Shown: positions 16,224 to 24,780 of the stretch, one piece after another
How the letters are laid out: each line of letters starts with the position of its first letter
Numbering within the stretch: position 1 is the stretch's first letter
DNA from: Clostridia bacterium
GTDB taxonomy: Bacteria; Bacillota; Clostridia; Christensenellales; Aristaeellaceae
Length of the DNA stretch: 56,867 nt
Assembly (NCBI GenBank): GCA_017436605.1
Contig: JAFSCW010000079.1
Location: 1-56,867 of the forward strand
Direction: 5' to 3'
Notes under the pieces: model-generated
Databases searched by the model: none
What the model was told of the DNA's origin: nothing
The model's input: only the letters and a program-made list of their open reading frames with translations
Position numbers and translations under genes: made by a program

Positions 16224-16844
16224 ATGAAGAAGGACTGGAACGCGCGGCTTGTCGAGATCAGCCAGACCGACCGCGAAATCTGGGAAACGGGGCGCGTATT
16301 CGCCGGCATCGACGAGGCCGGCAGGGGCCCGCTCTGCGGACCGGTGGCGGCGGCCTGCGTGGTCATGCCCAAGGAGCCGCTTCTGCTGTATGTCGAGGAC
16401 AGCAAGAAGCTGAGCGAAAAGCGCCGCGAAGCGCTCTATGATCAGATTCTGGAAACGGCGGTCTATGCGCAGGTGATCCTCGCCTCCCCGGAGGAGATTG
16501 ACCGCGTGAACATCCTCAATGCGACGAAGAACGCCATGGCGCTGGCCGCGAAGGACGCGCCGTGCGATCTGTTCCTCGTGGACGCCATCGACAGGCTCGA
16601 CGTGCCGGGCGAGGTGCGCGGCATCGTCCATGGCGACGCGTTATGCTATTCGATTGCGGCGGCGTCGATTCTGGCGAAGGTCACGCGGGACAGGCTGATG
16701 CGCGAGCTGGATGAAACGTATCCGCAGTACGGCTTTGCGAAGAACAAGGGCTACGGCACGGCGCAGCATATCGCCGCGCTGAAGGAATACGGCCCCTGTC
16801 CGGCGCACAGGCGCTCGTTCATCGGCAATTTTGTCAAGCCATGA
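16224..16844 (+). CDS. rnhB: Ribonuclease HII
   Basis: 206-residue endonuclease that cuts the RNA strand of RNA-DNA hybrids and starts removal of single ribonucleotides. Catalytic carboxylates are in GIDEAGRGPLCGPV (Asp, Glu), FLVDAID (Asp) and KVTRDRLM (Asp); DSKKLSEKRRE is the conserved helix and GYGTAQHIAALKEYGPCPAHR the typical C-terminal substrate-binding block. The start follows GAGGG. It overlaps yraN by four bases (ATGA), so the two are co-translated. Confidence 0.96.
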   Translation: MKKDWNARLVEISQTDREIWETGRVFAGIDEAGRGPLCGPVAAACVVMPKEPLLLYVEDSKKLSEKRREALYDQILETAVYAQVILASPEEIDRVNILNATKNAMALAAKDAPCDLFLVDAIDRLDVPGEVRGIVHGDALCYSIAAASILAKVTRDRLMRELDETYPQYGFAKNKGYGTAQHIAALKEYGPCPAHRRSFIGNFVKP

Positions 16845-17203
16845 GCAGGACGTCGGATGTGCGCGGCGCGCTGGGCGAAGTCCGCGCGGAGCAGGTTCTT
16901 CTGGAAAAGGGCTACGAGATCCTCGCGCGCAATGTCGCTTCGCCCGGTGCGGAGATCGACCTGATCGCGTGCGACGGCGCGGCAATCGTCTTTGTCGAGG
17001 TCAAAACACGGACGCGGCCCGGCGTCACAGGACGCGAGGCCGTGACGGTTTCCAAGCAAAAGCGCATCTGCAAGGGTGCGATGTACTATCTGATGCGAAA
17101 CGGCCTGATGAATCGGCAGGCACGGTTTGATGTGATCGAGATTCAGGGAGAGCGCGTGACGCATATCGTCGATGCGTTCCCGTATCAGGGCCCGGCGTAT
17201 TGA
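16841..17203 (+). CDS. yraN: UPF0102 family protein YraN
   Basis: 120-residue protein with the PD-(D/E)XK nuclease-like core of the UPF0102 family: helix LGEVRAEQVLLEKGYEILARN, then GAEIDLIACDG and FVEVKTRTR carrying the Asp and Glu-x-Lys that would bind metal. It is conserved next to rnhB in many bacteria; proposed roles in DNA processing are not established. It overlaps rnhB by four bases and is followed after 23 bases by the giant glycosyltransferase gene. Confidence 0.92.
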   Translation: MSRTSDVRGALGEVRAEQVLLEKGYEILARNVASPGAEIDLIACDGAAIVFVEVKTRTRPGVTGREAVTVSKQKRICKGAMYYLMRNGLMNRQARFDVIEIQGERVTHIVDAFPYQGPAY

Positions 17204-17226
17204 CGGGCGGAACCGGAGGCGAGGAT

Positions 17227-20200
17227 ATGAACAGCAAAAAACGCATGGCAGTCGCTGCAGGCCTGACGGCTCTTTTGGCCGTCGTGCTTGCAGCGCTTTT
17301 CTTTGGATTCGGCGGCGAAAAGGAGCAGCCGATCGCGCAGGGCAATCTGCTGGAGAACGCCGATTTCACCCAGACGGAGGGTAATCTGCCCAGGGGCTGG
17401 GAAATGGGCATGTGGGTAACCGGCGGCGGCGCGTCGTATCTGGAGGTCGAAACGCTCGGGGACGGTCTGCCTGCTGCGCTGGTGGAAAACGTCGCGCCCA
17501 ACGACGCGAGGTTCGAGCAGAGCGTTGCCGTGCGCCCGAACGCGGTGTATAAGCTGACGGCGAGCGTCATGGCCGAGGGCTGCGATCCCGCGAAGCTCGG
17601 CGCAAACGTGTCTTTTCTGGGCATCTATGGCACAAGCGCCGACGTCCATGAGACAAACGGCGAATGGGAAACCCTGACGCTTTACGCGCAGACGGGCGAC
17701 AAGCAGAGCGAAGCGACGGTCTGCATCCGTCTGGGCGGCTATGGCGCGGAGACGACGGGCAAGGCCTGGTTCCGCGATGTGCGCCTTGAGCAGGTAGAGA
17801 CAGCGCCCGTGGGCGAGAACGTGCTCTCCCTCGCCACGCCCAAGCCGCAAAAGGAACAGAGCGTTTCTGAAGGAAGCCGGGACGCGGTGATTCCCCTGCT
17901 GCTCGCCGCCGCGCTTGCGTATATCGGCGCGTCGGTTTTCGCCGTGCGCCAGCTGACGGAAAGCGGCAGGCTCGGCGCGAAGGAAGCATATGTGAAGCTC
18001 GGCGTGATGCTCGTTTTTGCCCTTGCGCTGCGCGCCGTGCTTGCGTCCATGGTTCGCGGCTACGGCGTGGACATGGGCTGCTTCGGCGCATGGGCGGGCA
18101 AGATGGCCTCCGGCGGCCCGGCGAATTTCTATGAGGAAGGCTATTTCTGCGATTATCCGCCGGCATATCTGCTCGTTTTGGGCGTGCTCGGCTGGGTGGG
18201 CAATTTGACAGGCATTTCCTTTGGCACGATGGGCGGCGAAGTGCTGCTCAAGTCCGTGCCGATGATCTGCGATCTGCTCCTCGCGCTTTGCATATACGCC
18301 GCGGCGGAACGCGTCGCCGGCAGGAAGCCGGCGCTTGCGCTCGGCGCGTTGATGCTGCTTAATCCGGCCTTCATCATCACCTCCAGCTGCTGGGGACAGA
18401 TTGATTCCGTGCTGGCGGCGCTGCTGGTTGTGATGCTGCTGACGGCGCGCGAGGGAAAATGGCAGCTTGCGATTCCGATCTTTGCGCTCGCCGTACTGGC
18501 CAAGCCGCAGGCGGGTCTGCTCGTGCCGCTGGGCATAGCGTCCCTTGCGCGAGATGCGATCGAAAGGAAAGAAGCGAGAAAGCCTGCGGCGCTCGGTATC
18601 CTGCTGGGCCTTGCCGTGACGGCGGCGCTCGTTTTGCCGTTCTCGCCGAATCAGCCTTCGCCGCTGTTTATCGTCGATAAGTATATCGAGACGCTCTCCA
18701 GCTACGACTATGCGACGCTGTCCACCGGCAACCTCATGTTCCTGCTGGGCGGCAACTGGACGCCCAATACGAGGGTACTCTTCGGGCCGGTCACCTTTGG
18801 CGCGCTGGGCATGGCGCTGATGGCGCTGTCGTTCGCCTTCGGCATCTTCGTGTATCTGCGCGGCAGGGGAAGAAAGCGCATGATGCTCGCCGGCGCTGCA
18901 ACGATGCAGCTAGTCTTCGCTTTGGGCAGCAAGATGCACGAGCGCTATATTCTGCCCGCGCTGGCGCTGCTGGTGCTCGCCTTTATCGAGACGGGCGATA
19001 TCCGCCTGCTGATTTCCGCGGTGCTCGCTTCGGCGGCTTCCGCGGTGAACATCGGCGCTGTGCTCGCCTTCGAGCATCTGATTGCGCCCAACCTCTGGCT
19101 GGGATATCTGATCGGATGCGTGCAGCTGCTTGCGGCGGGCCTGACGGTCTATACCTGCCTGCGGCTGTCGATGGGACTTGAACCCATCCGTCTGCGCAGG
19201 AGAGAAAAGCGCAGCGAAGCGCAGGCACAGGATGCATGCGCCGAAGAGGCTCAGGAACGCATCCGGGATGAGCTGCTGCACGAGCGGGATTACAGGCTGC
19301 ACATGAAAAAGGCGGACTGGGCCATCCTCCTTGCGCTGACGGCGGTCTATGCGGTCGTGGGCTTTTATCGCCTCGGCGCGACCTCGGCGCCGCAGACGGG
19401 TTACGCCTCCACCGCAGAGGGCGAGAGCGTGGTCATCGACCTTGGCGGGCGCCATGAGGACTTCCATATCTATTATTACGGCGGCATCTCGCAGACGGCG
19501 TTCTCCGTTGCCGTGTCGGACGACGGCGTAAGCTTTGATGAGCCGACGGCCTGCAAATTCCAGATCGGCGACTGCTTCAAATGGCAGGCCGTGCGCCATC
19601 CGGTCTTCGATGATGACGGGACGGTTACAGACTGGAACGGCAGCATGAGCGACTTTTCCGGCCGCTATCTGCGCGTGACGTTTGACGGCGCGGCCTCCGC
19701 GCTGTGGGAGGTTGCGGCGGTCGACGAAAGCGGCGCGGTCATTCCGGCCGTCAGCGCGGAGAATTCCGGCGGCGTCGAGGGACGCATGGCGGATGCGGCG
19801 CTGCTCATCGACGAGCAGGACACCGTACCCGAGAAGCCGACCTGGCACAACAGCATGTACTTCGACGAGATCTACCACGGCAGAACGGGTTATGAGCACG
19901 CGAACGCGCTGCATACCTACGAGACGACGCACCCGCCGCTGGGCAAGGTGCTGATGGGCCTTTGCATCGACCTGATGGGCATGACGCCGTTTGCCTGGCG
20001 CTTTGCCGGCGCGCTGGTCGGCGTTCTGATGGTGCCGGCGATGTACCTGCTGGCCAAGCAGCTGCTGGGCGGCATAGCCCTCCCGGCGCTTTGCGCGCTG
20101 CTGATGAGCGCGGACTGCATGCACTACACGCAGACGCGCATCGCGACGATCGACTCGTTCCCGGTGCTGTTCATGATGCTCATGTTCATGCTGATGATCC

Positions 20201-21171
20201 GCTGGACGAGGATGAGCTTCTATCATCAGCGCCTGCGCGATACGCTCGTGCCGCTGGCGCTTTCCGGCGTATGCATGGGCCTTGCGATCGCGAGCAAGTG
20301 GATCGGCTGCTATGGCGCGGTCGGCCTTGCGGTGATGTTCTTTGTCAGGTTTTATCAGCTCTGCCGTCAGGGACTGTATGCGCAGAAGCATGCGGACGAG
20401 GATCCGGCGTTTGCGCGCGCTGCTGCGGTGTTCCGGGATCGGGGAATAAAGACGATTGCTGCGTGCTGCGTGTTCTTTGTCGCCGTGCCGGTTGTGATTT
20501 ACGTCCTCAGCTATATCCCGTATCTGAGCGCGTACGGCGAGGTAAAGTGGAACCTGCGCACGTTTGAGCGCATCTGGGATGCGCAGGTGCTGATGCTGGA
20601 TTACCATGCGAACCTCGTCGCGGAGCACTATTTCGCATCGCCGTGGTACGAATGGCCGCTGATCGTAAAGCCCATGTGGTATTACAGCGGCGACTTCAAC
20701 GGCGCGGGCATGGCCTCTTCCATCCTCGCCTTCGGCAATCCCGCCGTCTGGTGGTCGGGCCTTGCCGGCATGCTCTTTGTCCTCGGCTATGCGCTCTATC
20801 GCTGCGCCCTGCCGGCGCTGGGCGTGCTGCCGGGACGCGAGGACGAATACGACCGTCTCCTTCCGGCGATCTGTATCGGCTTCCTCTCGGCGTATCTGCC
20901 GTGGGTGCTCGTCTCGCGCCTGACGTTCATCTATCATTATTTTGCGTCCGTGCCGTGGATTATTCTCGCTGCGGCGCTGGGGCTGAAATATTTGGCGCGC
21001 AGGCAGAAAAAGCTCGCGTATGCGCTGGGCGCGGTTTTGGCCGTTTTGTCCGTCGCGCTGTTTATCGCGTTTTATCCGCTGGCCTCCGGCATGGAGGTGC
21101 CGCGGGCGTGGTGCGATGCGGTCGACTGGTTCGACGGTGTCGGCGCGTTCGGCGGGTGGATGTGGTATTGA
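17227..21171 (+). CDS. Giant double GT-C glycosyltransferase with two jelly-roll domains
   Basis: 1314 residues. Order: TM anchor (9-30); CBM4/9-like beta-sandwich (about 40-190, from NLLENADF to FRDVRLEQVE); a first multi-TM GT-C module (about 215-660) with GYGVDMGCFGAWAG and YPPAYLLVLG in its first luminal loop; a charged linker; a discoidin-like beta-sandwich (about 719-841, with FSVAVSDDGVSFDEP and GRYLRVTFDG); then a second GT-C module of the protein O-mannosyltransferase type (about 860-1314) with YFDEIYHGRTGY and THPPLGKVLMG. GT-C enzymes use lipid-phosphate sugars on the outer membrane face. The ATG at 17227 follows GGAGGCGAGG. It probably glycosylates a surface glycan or protein; acceptor unknown. 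The fusion of two enzymes is unusual. Confidence 0.85.
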   Translation: MNSKKRMAVAAGLTALLAVVLAALFFGFGGEKEQPIAQGNLLENADFTQTEGNLPRGWEMGMWVTGGGASYLEVETLGDGLPAALVENVAPNDARFEQSVAVRPNAVYKLTASVMAEGCDPAKLGANVSFLGIYGTSADVHETNGEWETLTLYAQTGDKQSEATVCIRLGGYGAETTGKAWFRDVRLEQVETAPVGENVLSLATPKPQKEQSVSEGSRDAVIPLLLAAALAYIGASVFAVRQLTESGRLGAKEAYVKLGVMLVFALALRAVLASMVRGYGVDMGCFGAWAGKMASGGPANFYEEGYFCDYPPAYLLVLGVLGWVGNLTGISFGTMGGEVLLKSVPMICDLLLALCIYAAAERVAGRKPALALGALMLLNPAFIITSSCWGQIDSVLAALLVVMLLTAREGKWQLAIPIFALAVLAKPQAGLLVPLGIASLARDAIERKEARKPAALGILLGLAVTAALVLPFSPNQPSPLFIVDKYIETLSSYDYATLSTGNLMFLLGGNWTPNTRVLFGPVTFGALGMALMALSFAFGIFVYLRGRGRKRMMLAGAATMQLVFALGSKMHERYILPALALLVLAFIETGDIRLLISAVLASAASAVNIGAVLAFEHLIAPNLWLGYLIGCVQLLAAGLTVYTCLRLSMGLEPIRLRRREKRSEAQAQDACAEEAQERIRDELLHERDYRLHMKKADWAILLALTAVYAVVGFYRLGATSAPQTGYASTAEGESVVIDLGGRHEDFHIYYYGGISQTAFSVAVSDDGVSFDEPTACKFQIGDCFKWQAVRHPVFDDDGTVTDWNGSMSDFSGRYLRVTFDGAASALWEVAAVDESGAVIPAVSAENSGGVEGRMADAALLIDEQDTVPEKPTWHNSMYFDEIYHGRTGYEHANALHTYETTHPPLGKVLMGLCIDLMGMTPFAWRFAGALVGVLMVPAMYLLAKQLLGGIALPALCALLMSADCMHYTQTRIATIDSFPVLFMMLMFMLMIRWTRMSFYHQRLRDTLVPLALSGVCMGLAIASKWIGCYGAVGLAVMFFVRFYQLCRQGLYAQKHADEDPAFARAAAVFRDRGIKTIAACCVFFVAVPVVIYVLSYIPYLSAYGEVKWNLRTFERIWDAQVLMLDYHANLVAEHYFASPWYEWPLIVKPMWYYSGDFNGAGMASSILAFGNPAVWWSGLAGMLFVLGYALYRCALPALGVLPGREDEYDRLLPAICIGFLSAYLPWVLVSRLTFIYHYFASVPWIILAAALGLKYLARRQKKLAYALGAVLAVLSVALFIAFYPLASGMEVPRAWCDAVDWFDGVGAFGGWMWY

Positions 21172-21177
21172 GATCAG

Positions 21178-21212
21178 GCCGCCGCACAGCTTTGTCTGTG
21201 CGGCGGCTTTTT
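21178..21212 (+). terminator. Terminator of the GT-C gene
   Basis: GCCGCCGCACAG (21178-21189) pairs perfectly with CTGTGCGGCGGC (21196-21207), followed by five T. It ends the rbgA-to-GT-C transcript. Confidence 0.92.
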
Positions 21213-21223
21213 GTGTTTATTCC

Positions 21224-21252
21224 TTTTCATTGCCGTTCCTTTGTGCTATAAT
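21224..21252 (+). promoter_or_regulatory. Probable promoter of the exopolysaccharide operon
   Basis: A perfect TATAAT at 21247-21252 lies 17 bases after TTTTCA, a poor -35 box. No other candidate precedes the first glycosyltransferase gene, and the gap between terminator and gene is only 110 bases. Confidence 0.5.
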
Positions 21253-21322
21253 AAACTGATTCATTGTGATTCTTAATATGGAAAACCATATGCAGATATC
21301 GAGTAAGTAGGGAGTAAGAAGC

Positions 21323-22363
21323 ATGCAGCTGCCTTTCATTTCGGTCATCCTTCCCGTGCGCAACGAGGAAAAATACATCGCCGCCTGTGTGGATTCGATC
21401 TTTTCGCAGGACTACCCTGCGGAGCTGATGGAGGTCATCTTTGTCGATGGCCGCTCGGAGGACAGGACGGTGGCCATGCTGCACGAGATGCAGAAGGAGC
21501 ATCCGCAGATCGTCGTGCTGGATAACCCCAACCGCACGGTGCCCTATGCGATGAACATCGGCATTCGCGCCTGCAGGGCGGAGATCATCGTGCGGCTGGA
21601 CGCGCATGCGGAGTATCCCGCGGACTATATCCGCCTGTCCGTGGAGACGCTCCTTGAAAAGGACTGCGACAACGCGGGCGGCGTATTCGAAACGCGGGGC
21701 CGGGGCTTCATGGGCGAGGCGATCGCGGAGATGCTCAAGACGCCGCTGGGCGTGGGCAACGCGACCTACCGCCTCACGCAGGAGGACGGCTATGTCGATA
21801 CGGTGCCGTTCGGCTGCTGGCGCAAGGAGCTCTTTGACCGCATCGGCGGCTTCGACGAGCGCATGACGCGCAACCAGGACAACGAGCTCAACCACCGCAT
21901 CCGCAAAAACGGCGGCAAGGTCTACCTCAACCACAACATCCGCGTGCTGTATTACTGCCGCGATACCATGCGCGGCATCATGCGCATGGGCTACATGAAC
22001 GGCAAGTGGGGCGTCATCACGATGACGCTCGTCCCCGGCTCGATGGGCGTGCGCCATTTCGTGCCGCTGGCGTTTGTGGCCTCCACGATCGGGCTGATCC
22101 TGCTGACGCTGCTGACGCGCAGCTGGCTGTTCGGCGGCCTGCTCGCGCTGGAATGGGGTGCGTATCTGCTGCTGGATTTCTTCTATTCCTATACGATCGC
22201 CAAGGAGAAGGGCTGGAAGTTCTTTCCGGTTGAGGTCATCCTCTATCCGGCGTTCCATTTCGCTTATGGCTTTGGTTCGCTGGTGGGCATTGCCAATCTG
22301 CCGAAATTCCTGAAGGCGGAAAAGGCCAAAAAAGAAGCGGAGAAGAAGGAGAAAAAGGCATGA
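21323..22363 (+). CDS. Family 2 glycosyltransferase with membrane tail (ExoA-like)
   Basis: 346 residues. The N-terminal 230 residues form a GT-A fold: PFISVILPVRNEEKYIAACVDSI, the nucleotide-sugar Asp in VIFVDGRSEDRT, metal-binding VRLDAHAEYP in place of DxD, and QDNELNHRIRKNG in the position of the catalytic ED motif. Two to three TM helices follow (VPLAFVASTIGLILLTLLT and after), then a Lys/Glu-rich tail. The layout is that of ExoA-type enzymes which add a sugar to a lipid-linked intermediate on the cytosolic face. First gene of the operon, overlapping the next by four bases. Confidence 0.9.
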   Translation: MQLPFISVILPVRNEEKYIAACVDSIFSQDYPAELMEVIFVDGRSEDRTVAMLHEMQKEHPQIVVLDNPNRTVPYAMNIGIRACRAEIIVRLDAHAEYPADYIRLSVETLLEKDCDNAGGVFETRGRGFMGEAIAEMLKTPLGVGNATYRLTQEDGYVDTVPFGCWRKELFDRIGGFDERMTRNQDNELNHRIRKNGGKVYLNHNIRVLYYCRDTMRGIMRMGYMNGKWGVITMTLVPGSMGVRHFVPLAFVASTIGLILLTLLTRSWLFGGLLALEWGAYLLLDFFYSYTIAKEKGWKFFPVEVILYPAFHFAYGFGSLVGIANLPKFLKAEKAKKEAEKKEKKA

Positions 22364-23463
22364 GCATTCTGCATATCTGCTGCAACCTCGCGGGCAGCAC
22401 GGTCTTCCCGCAGCTGTTTGAGGCGCTGAGGGACGCGGGCGTCGATCAGGTCGTCTTCGTGCCGGAAAAGCGCAAGGAGGACATGGGCAAAAACCAGCCC
22501 GAGGGCGTGCTGACGCACAGCGCGCTGACGGTCCGTAAATCGGATGCGCTGTTCTTCTCGCGCAAGGCGAAGCGCTCCGTGCCGGTGATCGAGAAGAAGG
22601 TGAACATGGAGGCGGTAACGCTGATCCATGCGCATACGCTCTTCAGCGACGGCTCCATCGCCTACGCGCTGCATCAGAAGTACAATATTCCGTATGTCGT
22701 GACCCTGCGCTACAGCGATATCGAGGCGATCTGGAAATACGAGCCGCATCTGCACGGCATGGCCAGGCGCATCCTGCGCGAGGCGGCGAAGGTCGTGTTC
22801 CTCTCCGGCGCGGCGCGCCAGAAGGTGCTCTATACCTGGCTCAGCAGCCGCGAGCGCCCGGCTATCGAGGACAAGAGCGAGATCATCCCCAACGGCATCC
22901 TGCCCGAATGGCTGGACGGCACGCCGCGTGAATCGGCCGGCGATCCGGTGCGCGTGGGCTTTGCCGGCAGGATGACCGAGCGCAAGCGCCCGCTGGATGC
23001 GTTCTGCGCTGTGCACAAGGCGCGAAAGAACGGCGGCAATTTCGTATTCCGCGCCTGCGGCGACGGCCCGCTGAAGGACAAGCTGATTTCCGAGCTGCGC
23101 GAGGGCGATAAGTACGTCGGCGTCGCCAACGGCATGTATGCGATGAAGCGCTTCTATGCGGACTGCGACGTGCTGCTGGTGCCCTCGAAGGCGGAAACCT
23201 TCGGCATGGTCTATCTCGAGGCGATGAGCCAGGGCGTGCCGGTGCTCTATACAAAGGGACAGGGCTTTGACGGCCAGTTCTACGACGGCGAGGTCGGCTA
23301 TGCGATCGCGGCGCAGGACATTGACGGTCAGGCGGCGGCGCTGGAGAAGATCGTCAAGGATTATCCGGCGCGCAGCGCGCGCTGCATCGAGCGGGCGAAG
23401 GGCTATGCCTGGCCGGTGATCGCGAAGAAATGGACCGCGCTGTACAGCGCTGTTCAGGGATAA
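22360..23463 (+). CDS. Family 4 glycosyltransferase
   Basis: 367-residue GT-B enzyme. The N-terminal half starts SILHICCNLAGSTVFPQLFEAL and contains LIHAHTLFSDGSIAYAL, the acceptor-side His region. The C-terminal half has VRVGFAGRMTERKRPLDAFCAV (phosphate-binding KR region) and PSKAETFGMVYLEAMSQGVPVL, the E-x7-E motif of retaining GT4 enzymes. No TM segment; cytosolic, membrane-associated. It overlaps the preceding gene (ATGA). Sugar donor unknown. Confidence 0.9.
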   Translation: MSILHICCNLAGSTVFPQLFEALRDAGVDQVVFVPEKRKEDMGKNQPEGVLTHSALTVRKSDALFFSRKAKRSVPVIEKKVNMEAVTLIHAHTLFSDGSIAYALHQKYNIPYVVTLRYSDIEAIWKYEPHLHGMARRILREAAKVVFLSGAARQKVLYTWLSSRERPAIEDKSEIIPNGILPEWLDGTPRESAGDPVRVGFAGRMTERKRPLDAFCAVHKARKNGGNFVFRACGDGPLKDKLISELREGDKYVGVANGMYAMKRFYADCDVLLVPSKAETFGMVYLEAMSQGVPVLYTKGQGFDGQFYDGEVGYAIAAQDIDGQAAALEKIVKDYPARSARCIERAKGYAWPVIAKKWTALYSAVQG

Positions 23464-23507
23464 GAAACAAATAAGGGTAAGAGACAAGTGCGGAAAGGGG
23501 GGCCTGC

Positions 23508-24701
23508 ATGGCGGAAAAGAAGCTTCGTATTCTGATGATGATCCACCGTCAGGCGGACAATTCTCCTTACTGCTTTTATGTACACGAGCAGGCGAAGGCG
23601 CTCATGGCCCGCGGGCATGAGGTCGTGGTGATTTCCTCCGTGGGCGTCATGCCGCTGATGAAAAAGCTCCGGCCCGCTCAGGCGCAGGTCGCGGCGCGCA
23701 CGCCGAAGGCGGATATCGTCGAGGGCGTGAAGGTGTATTACCCGCGCCATCTGACGCTGGGCAACGCGGGCGAAAAGCTGCTGGGCGGAAGGCTGCTTGC
23801 GATGACGGCGCTGCCGACGGCACAGCGCCTGCACAGGGAAAAGCCCTTTGACGTCGTCCACGCGCACATGCTTCCGCGCGACGGACACGCGGGGCTGCTC
23901 GTCGCCCGGGCGCTGGGTCTGCCGCTGGCGCTGACCGTGCACGGCACGGACGTCTTCCATTACTTCATCCCGGGCAAGGAGCCCTGGCCGCGCAACGCCA
24001 TGATTGCGGCGGAGGCGGATGCGCTGATGGCGGTATCGAGCCTGCTGATGAGCCGGGTCGCGCCGTACCGCGGCGAGGGGAAGATCTCCCGCATCGTGCA
24101 AAACGGCGTGGATCTCTCGCTCGTCCCGGAAAAGACGCACAACGCGCCGCGCGCGGTGATCTCGGTCGGCACGCTCAAGGCGAGAAAATGCATGGACAAA
24201 ACACTCGAGGCGTTTGCGCGCGTCGCCGGGGATTATCCGGATGCGACGCTGACCATCGTGGGCATCGGCGAGATGGAGGCGCAGCTGAAGGCGCGCATCG
24301 CGGAGCTGGGCCTTGAAGACCGGGTGGAAATGACCGGCGGCCTTGCGCATGAGCAGGTCATCGCGCGGATGGCGCAGAGCGATCTGTTCGTCCTGCCCAG
24401 CTGGGGCGAGGGCTACGGCATCGTCTATATCGAGGCGATGGCGGCCGGCTGCATCGCCGTGGGCGCTGAGGGCGAGGGTATCGCGGATACGATCGCGGAC
24501 GGAGAAAACGGATTTCTCGTGCCGGCGGGGGATATCGACGGCGTGGAGCGCGTGATGCGCCGCGTCTTTGAAAACCCGGACGCCTTTGCGCAGCTGCGCG
24601 AAAGGGGCAGGCAGGACGCGCGCAGGCTCACCTGGGCGCGGAACGCCGAAACGGTTGAAGGCATCTATCTGGAGGCGATCCGCCGCAGGGCGGAGGCCTG
24701 A
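23508..24701 (+). CDS. Family 4 glycosyltransferase
   Basis: 397-residue GT-B enzyme with the standard GT4 marks: FCFYVHEQAKALMARGHEVVVISS-like opening, VHAHMLPRDGHAGLLVA, TVHGTDVFHYF, RIVQNGVDLSLVPE, ISVGTLKARKCMDKTLEAFARV and SWGEGYGIVYIEAMAAGC (E-x7-E). Preceded by AAAGGGGGG. It is longer and better conserved than its neighbour, so the two probably add different sugars of one repeat unit. No membrane helix is seen. Confidence 0.92.
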   Translation: MAEKKLRILMMIHRQADNSPYCFYVHEQAKALMARGHEVVVISSVGVMPLMKKLRPAQAQVAARTPKADIVEGVKVYYPRHLTLGNAGEKLLGGRLLAMTALPTAQRLHREKPFDVVHAHMLPRDGHAGLLVARALGLPLALTVHGTDVFHYFIPGKEPWPRNAMIAAEADALMAVSSLLMSRVAPYRGEGKISRIVQNGVDLSLVPEKTHNAPRAVISVGTLKARKCMDKTLEAFARVAGDYPDATLTIVGIGEMEAQLKARIAELGLEDRVEMTGGLAHEQVIARMAQSDLFVLPSWGEGYGIVYIEAMAAGCIAVGAEGEGIADTIADGENGFLVPAGDIDGVERVMRRVFENPDAFAQLRERGRQDARRLTWARNAETVEGIYLEAIRRRAEA

Positions 24702-24731
24702 TCGCCGCCCTTACAGGGCGGGCATATACCG

Positions 24732-24749
24732 GGGCGGAGTCGTCCGCCC
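24732..24749. repeat. Small GC-rich hairpin before the polymerase gene
   Basis: GGGCGGA, GTCG loop, TCCGCCC: a perfect 7-bp stem, preceded by a CGCCC/GGGCG hairpin at about 24706-24720. It lies 30 bases before the next start codon and has no T-tract; it may tune translation or mRNA decay. Confidence 0.5.
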
Positions 24750-24780
24750 GCAAATCCTTTGATTGGTTGGAGGAAATATC

